A stretch of DNA of 64,000 nucleotides from Craterostigma plantagineum. Lineage: Eukaryota > Streptophyta > Magnoliopsida > Lamiales > Linderniaceae. The position numbers and the translations under genes were made by a program. The notes beneath the pieces were generated by a model. The model had not been told where the DNA came from and did not search any database. It saw only the letters and a program-made list of their open reading frames with translations. Of the stretch, positions 58,017-64,000 are shown piece by piece (position 1 is the first letter of the stretch; each line of letters opens with the position of its first letter). Location of the stretch: positions 310,001 through 374,000 of the forward strand of contig JAPQWV010000304.1 of the NCBI GenBank assembly GCA_027422505.1, in the 5' to 3' direction.

Positions 58017-61000
58017 TCACTGAGCCTGTTTAAGGGTGTAAATACGAGGTTAGACATGAACAAGGAAATATATATCTATACAGAAAAACCTACAGACGAT
58101 ATTACAAAAGGTGAAGTAATAAGACCCAACACAGACGATATAAGCATAACTGGGGTATTAATAATACCAAAGGAGGACTCAAAAAACTCACCTTTATAGT
58201 AAATAGCGCTGTACTATCAGAGACCTGTTGTCCTGCCTTGACTCGAAGACCGCTGACCTGGCCAGAACTCGAAGCCTTGACGACGTGCTGCATTTTAAAG
58301 AAATCACGTCGGTCGATATAAACTAAAATAATTCCCAAGGAACGATTTCGATAGACGATTGAGATGAAACAGAGAACCTCCATTTTCATAGCTTCTAGAA
58401 CGAGTATGGGCTGCCCTTGGACAACCTTTGCCCCGTCGTCCACCAAGACTTTGACCACCAAACCAGACATAGGAGCCACCGCTGTCCCGGGCGGATAGGA
58501 AGAGATGTCCCGGGAATGTTTGTGCTCTGACGATTCCTCGTCGTCTGCTATTTCGAGCGATGCCTTTCTCTGTCTGAAATGGTGATGTTTGGAACCGTGC
58601 CATATGTGCACGTGCTCGAATTCGTCCTATGGGGACACTTTCACAGTTAAAAGCATCTTTTTTTTTCCCAATAACTCGAGAAGAAAGATATGATGAAAGT
58701 CACCTTTTGATAGACGGATGCGCTGATGGTATCACTAACTCCACCGTGTTCGACTCTGAAGTCATAATCTCCTAAGGGAACTACATTCAACTCGACGAGG
58801 TGATCAGTGCTTCCCTCCATCTGTAAAACGAATATGGATGATTAATAAGTGTCAGCAAGCTTAGAATAATATGGACAAAATTGGATAACCTCAATCGAAT
58901 ATTTCCCCTTCTGCATGTAAGTGATGCATAGCGGCATGAGTTTCGATCCGCCCTTGCCTGATTCGTCTTCCCATTCAAAATCCATTGTTCGTTTAGCACG
59001 GTGATTAACTCGAAAAGGAGGGTTTGAGTACCATACGGATAGGTGCCCTGTGATAGTTGTGTAAGATTTCCAGCTGAAAGTTAATTGTTCTGTTTGGGAA
59101 GAGTTGAGCATATAAGTTACCAGGTCCACTTTGCCTCGTCGATTTAAGCTCTTTTTCACAAACACATGCAGCTGCAATTGAGGCAGCATGTAAAGCAGCG
59201 TTATATGCTTCGCGTATAGATGCTGAGTCATTTTGGTCTATGAAAAGATCATCTTTATGTGACTCGATAAAATGGGTGTCGACTTCTCCATTCATGAAAG
59301 CTCCATGACTTGCAAGCTTCAATATAAAATCGATGTTGGTTGGCAAACCAGCAACCTGTAGACACTATGGTTAGACACTATAACAAATTGATGCAACAGA
59401 CAATAAGCGCTGGTAATAATAAACATGTTGGAAAATCGATATTTTGTCGCATAAGTGCTTAGGGTGCTATTCTTTTGAAGATCGAAGGACATATATAAAG
59501 CAAGCACAGTATGTACAATCTGATAATAGCACCATGAAATATGTAGCATCTATTTACCTGAAATTTTGAAAGGCATTCCTTCAGTTTTATTAATGCACTA
59601 CTACGATTTTCTCCCCACACCACAAGTTTGGCGATCATGGGATCATAGTGCATGCTAACTTCATCTCCCTGCTCAACCCCCGTCTCAACCCTAACTGTTT
59701 TAGGAAATACATTGAAGGCAAATCGCTTGCAGAACAGAACATGAAGTACCAAGGACCAAATACTGTTGCAGGAAAGTTCCAGACTCAAGAAGTATTGACT
59801 GCCGTTGGTTGATTCATTAAATGGAAATTGAATTTCTTTTGTCCCCAATATAACTCAGATTTCGTTTGACTCAGTAGAGGATTACGTCTCAATACCTTCA
59901 GATGAAGCTGGAACAGGGTGATAATGGTGAAGAATACCAGTAGCTGGTAGAAATCCTTTAGGAACATTCTCAGCATATATACGGGCTTCAAAAGCATGGC
60001 CTGCCATTATGAACTTTAACAAGTACGATTTATTTCATTTGCCAGTAAAACTTAAGCCTAAGGTTTGTGAAAGACATAACCTAGCAATGGCACCTCTGAC
60101 TGACTAATGGGAAGAGGTTCACCATTTGCAACTCGAATCTGCCACTCCACGAGATCTTGGCCAACAATCATCTCAGTTACAGGGTGTTCAACCTTCAGGA
60201 AAAGGCCAGTCTCCACATATATAAAAATATCAACCAGTTATAAAGGAGCAACATCAGCTGAGAGATCAATCACCTGAAGACGAGTGTTCATCTCCATGAA
60301 ATAAAACTCTCCAGAATGTGCATCAACAATGAATTCTACTGTACCAGCATTGTGATAATTGACTGCCTATGATACCAGAGAGCAGCCAATGTTAAGTGAT
60401 CAAAGCAAAGAAATACACTAGAGACACATCCAAAATTAAAACAACATTTAGTAAGACTGATATGACATCACATATATGTGAAGATATATTTAGCTAATAT
60501 TCATTCAAACTGAGCTTATTCCTGGCTTGGGAAAAGTTGATTATATAAGAATGGGAGAAGATTAGAAAAAGAAAACAAAAGTGATGTTCCCCAAAAGGTA
60601 CTAAATCTAGTTGAAATAATTAGTCCACTGATCATCAATCTTCAAAAGGTGGGATGCAAGAACTACTTTATCTCACATGAACCCATAACAGGATTTACAT
60701 TCAAAAAAGATCGGCATGTAACCATAAGTGGTTGGCAGCATGAATTAGTTACATATGCATCACCTTGGCTGCTTCTACAGCTGCTTGACCTATGCGTGAG
60801 CGGTAGTTTCTATCAGTATTTGGCTGCAGGTACAGAATACCTGCCACAGTTCAGGTCATAATCACAAGAAAAAACCACAATCAGACGTTGATGGAGCAAA
60901 TATGTGAAAATGAATTACGGCTGGTGCTTCTTCAATTATCTTCTGATGTCTCCTTTGAATACTGCAGTCCCTCTCATTTAGATGTATAACATTCCCATGC

Positions 61001-62668
61001 TTGTCCCCAAATATCTAATAAAAGATATTAAATTTAGGACCGGGACAATGTCATATGCCAAAATAATACTTCTATTGAGTAGTCCAATGCAGTCACAAGT
61101 CATTGCTGATTCATAACCCAAAATCCGATTTGAGGAACGACCATATTATTGGAATGCAGAGATGAGATGGAACATAATTCTAATGATTGCCATCCCAGAA
61201 AGAAAGATGTCCAGTATATATTACATCGACAACAGAGCTAAAAAAATATATTGATAAACTAAAGTAGATACCTGAACTTCTATATGTCTCGGTTTAGTGA
61301 TATATTTCTCAAGCAGGATCGTGTCTACTCCAAAAGACGCAGCAGCCTCACGCTGTGCACTAATGAATGAATCAGCAAAGTCTTTAGGACTCTCCACAAT
61401 CCTCATACCCTAGTTAAAGCATGCCAGAGTTCAGGGCTTAAAATGCCTCAGTGAATTATACATGTGTTTATCGCCTAAAAATATAGGCGGAACGAACAGA
61501 ATAGCGGTACGATGACATGGAACAAAAAATATGCATCAATTAATGAAAGCCTTCAGGACTCTCCACAATCCTCATACCCTAATTAAACATGCCAGATATC
61601 AGGATGCTTCATATGCCTCAGTGAATTATGCATGTATCTATCCCCTAAAGATGACACCTCAGTTCCCAACTATTATCAATGCTCCAGTATTGAGAGAAGA
61701 ATCAACACCAAGAGTTTTCAAACCTTTCCTCCACCCCCATGAGTTGGCTTGATCAATACTGGATATCCAATTTCCTCTGCTTGTGACTTCATTAAATCAA
61801 GATCCTGTTCCTCACCATGATATCCAGGCACAAGAGGCACATTTGCTGCACCCATTATCCTCTTTGAAGCACTGTGCATAAAGATAGCAGAAAACCATTT
61901 TTAAGTGATCATTTCTGTATAAGCTTGCTGAGAACAGTAGTCATGAAAAGGGACCTGAGTTGTCACCTTTTATCACCCATCATGCGAATTGCGGATGATG
62001 GAGGTCCAATAAATGTAAAACCCTTGTCTTCACAAAGTTGGGCAAAATCAGCACTCTCCGATAAGAAACCATAACCAGGGTGGATAGCCTAAAATTACAG
62101 AAAAAAATGGGAAGAGATCTCACTCCTGATGGGCATCTAGACGAAATATAGCAGAACGGATTGAGATTATGAGAACCAAAATGTTAAGTCACAATGTTTC
62201 CCTATAACTCAATCAAAAGCAATCACGAACTTCTCAGCTCGAAGCACTCACACCTTCAATTCAAACCATTCTCCAAACGCAAAACGAGAACTCAACAATC
62301 CAACCGCAAATTTATTAAGAGAAAAAAAAAATCCACCAAACCTGAGCTCCAGTCCTGGAAGCTGCCTCGACGATCGAAGCGGCGCTCAAGTAGCTGAGCC
62401 GAGCCGGCGCCGGTCCGATACGTACCGCCTCGTCTGCCGACTTCACGTGGAGGCTGTTGGCGTCGGCATCGCTGTACACCGCGACGGTTCGGATCCCCAA
62501 CCTCTTCGCCGTTCGGATGATCCTGCACGCGATTTCCCCTCTGTTCGCGATCAGAATCTTCTCGATCACTCGATTGTTCGCCGGCGAGGCCGACGAAAAC
62601 AGCCTTGCGTAGAAGAAATGACGCTCGGATTTCGCCCGCCGGCGTAGGAGAGATGTTACGAACGACAT
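58017..62668 (-). CDS. MCCA: 3-methylcrotonyl-CoA carboxylase biotin subunit, mitochondrial
   Basis: Biotin-carrying alpha subunit of MCCase, which carboxylates 3-methylcrotonyl-CoA in leucine breakdown in mitochondria. Sixteen exons: 62668-62342, 62088-61967, 61871-61724, 61409-61272, 61014-60919, 60823-60764, 60366-60274, 60192-60081, 60000-59896, 59694-59558, 59355-59121, 59047-58890, 58820-58704, 58626-58378, 58287-58192 and 58025-58017. They join to 733 residues, the family size. The first about 30 residues are an Arg/Ser-rich presequence. The carboxylase domain has [24 protein letters not shown], the ATP-grasp glycine loop THGGGGKGMRIVE and [15 protein letters not shown]. Biotin lysine is Lys697 in EAMKME, next to PMSGLV. 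The last exon codes only Ala-Gln-stop. Intron 3 contains a duplicated piece of exon 4. Confidence 0.96.
61386..61650. repeat. Local direct duplication across MCCA exon 4 acceptor
   Basis: The segment 61386-61480, which holds the intron 3 end and the first 24 bases of exon 4, recurs at 61555-61650 with an offset of 169 bp and few differences. In the second copy the minus strand keeps an AG acceptor (ATTAG before GGTATGAGG, at 61579-61580), followed by codons GMRIVESP and then a stop after about 12 codons. Confidence 0.85.
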
Positions 62669-63449
62669 ACCTCAAGAACACGGTGAAGAAGGTAGCGAGA
62701 CTATGAGCAACAGTCTATAATGTAAAATATATATATATATATATATGTACATATATATTTATTATTATTTTATTCCTAGACCTTATCCTAAAGCTATATT
62801 ACACGCGGCGCTGGCGTGGTGAACTAACTCGCTGGTTCTGAATTCCTCCATTATTTCTTTTTGTTTCACACTGAAATATTCGGATTGAATTATCGAATGT
62901 TACGATTTTATTTCGACGTATTTACAGGTTGAAGACGAATTATTACTTACGGTATGGGGTTATAAATTAACTACGTGAGAAAATTAAAATGCATCGTGGG
63001 AGACCGTAGAAGATGGTCACATGTCGACTTGAGGGGGACAACACCACAAACCATGTCGTGGGACCATTTTGTCAATTTATGAAAGTAAGGGGACCGAATT
63101 GAAAACTGAAGAAAGTGTATCCACGTTGCATCCTGGGGTTCAACTCATAAATAAATAAAACACGAGAATTATTGCAGAGAGACGCAGAAAATAAAAATAA
63201 AAAAGAGTAAGAAAAAAGGGAAAATTCTCAGACAAGGTTGGTACGCCGCGGCCATATTTCTCGGCAGCTGTCTGACTGGAGACCGAACACTGCTCGCCGA
63301 GCTCTTCAGCTCAGTCGCTCGCTTCGTTCGCTTGTATTCTTTAGTACCGAAATTACCCTCAGATTTCCTGCTAATTTTCGCCCGAACCCCATCGATCTGG
63401 TAAAAAAAGCGCGAAACGTCGCTGCTCGGGGAAGGTTACGGCAGTAATT
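62669..63449. promoter_or_regulatory. Divergent promoter region of MCCA and PEAPOD genes
   Basis: 781 bp separate the two start codons. An (AT)n run with TATA-like sequence is at about 62727-62758, close to the MCCA start. The 250 bp before 63450 look like a leader: A-rich then GC-richer DNA. No other gene is seen. Confidence 0.5.
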
Positions 63450-64000
63450 ATGACGGAACCTAGCGCCGCGACGCCGTCGGAAAATTCTGTGAAGTGCCTT
63501 CTCGAAAAGCCACTTGACCAGCTAACTGAAGACGACATTGCTCAGCTCACCCGCGAAGATTGTCGCCGCTACCTCAAAGATAAAGGTAATAATTGACATC
63601 ACAGAAAGAAGAGGAAGAAGGAAGATCGAGTTTTTTTTTTTTTTTAATGTTTGTTTTTGAGCTGTTAAAAAAAGGTGTCTTTTCGTTTGACTTCAATTTG
63701 GAGCTAGTTCTGATTTTAGTTCACTCGAGTGATGTAAGACATGTGACAAAAATTATATAGCTGAAACTCTTTACTCTGTGTTCTACTTGGATTAGTAAGA
63801 CGGACAAGTTCATGGACAAAATTGAACCTTGGTTGACATTTTGCTTGATTTGATTTTAGGAATGAGGAGGCCATCGTGGAACAAATCGCAGGCAATTCAG
63901 CAAGTGATAATGCTGAAGTCGCTGCTCGAAACAACGCCGGATGGTGAAGTTGGTCCTAGAAAGAGGCTTAGGATTATGCACCAAAATCATAGCTGCAGCG
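63450..64000 (+). CDS. PPD: PEAPOD/TIFY4 protein, 5' part only
   Basis: PEAPOD proteins form a repressor complex with KIX8/9 and TOPLESS that limits meristemoid division and organ size. Exon 1 is 63450-63585 (starts MTEPSAATPSENSVKCLLEK); exon 2 starts at 63860 and continues open to the window end. The N-terminal PPD domain is plain: KPLDQLTEDDIAQLTREDCR, YLKDKGMRRPSWNKSQAIQQ, then VIMLKSLLE. The first two exons give 92 complete codons; the TIFY and degenerate Jas domains would follow outside the window. Confidence 0.95.

Overview
The window is nuclear DNA of a flowering plant, almost certainly a core eudicot. Every recognisable gene is a plant family with GT-AG introns, several are plant- or chloroplast-specific (chalcone isomerase, YUCCA, FAF, OVATE, FLZ, FZL, CSP41A, PEAPOD), the intergenic DNA is AT-rich with many AT microsatellites, and the mobile elements are typical plant non-autonomous types. 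The species cannot be fixed from this sequence.

I rebuilt 19 protein-coding genes by joining exons by eye. In every gene except the FLZ gene and the partial last gene, the exon lengths sum to an intact reading frame of about the family's usual length. In order: chalcone isomerase (+, 1.4-2.6 kb); YUCCA-type flavin monooxygenase (+, 6.0-7.5 kb); CRIB RopGAP (-, 7.9-10.3 kb); ATG18/BCAS3 autophagy protein (-, 12.4-16.4 kb); RLCK-VI kinase (-, 16.9-18.7 kb); MATH-BTB adaptor (+, 20.1-22.0 kb); isopentenyltransferase (-, 23.6-24.6 kb); SmD1 (+, 27.1-28.2 kb); F-box protein with a C-terminal membrane segment (+, 29.6-30.8 kb); ALMT channel (-, 31.0-33.1 kb); FANTASTIC FOUR (-, 40.5-41.2 kb); FZL dynamin-like GTPase (-, 44.0-48.3 kb); CSP41A (+, 48.5-50.2 kb); OVATE protein (-, 50.4-50.9 kb); FLZ zinc finger with an apparent frameshift (-, 52.3-53.4 kb); GPI-type lipid transfer protein (-, 54.9-55.7 kb); defensin-like secreted peptide (-, 56.3-56.7 kb); MCCA, the biotin subunit of methylcrotonyl-CoA carboxylase (-, 58.0-62.7 kb, 16 exons); and the 5' part of PEAPOD/TIFY4 (+, 63.4 kb to the window end).

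These are independent genes, not an operon. Loose themes are auxin and cytokinin synthesis (YUCCA, IPT), organ growth regulators (FAF, OVATE, PEAPOD) and plastid proteins (FZL and CSP41A, transcribed divergently from a 263-bp spacer). 

The intergenic DNA carries several small non-autonomous elements with readable ends: a Tourist-like MITE upstream of chalcone isomerase, a short Helitron, a composite tRNA-like repeat cluster, a tRNA-derived SINE with a 19-bp target duplication, a Stowaway-like MITE in an ALMT intron, and a hAT-type element with an 8-bp duplication. The most unusual signal is a set of fold-back elements at 36, 38.7 and 42.8 kb (and a looser relative at 51.3 kb). Their interiors are arrays of about 21-23 bp units each headed by GTACC, enclosed by long inverted repeats. 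I see no LTR retrotransposon, transposase gene, rRNA, canonical tRNA gene or CRISPR array.
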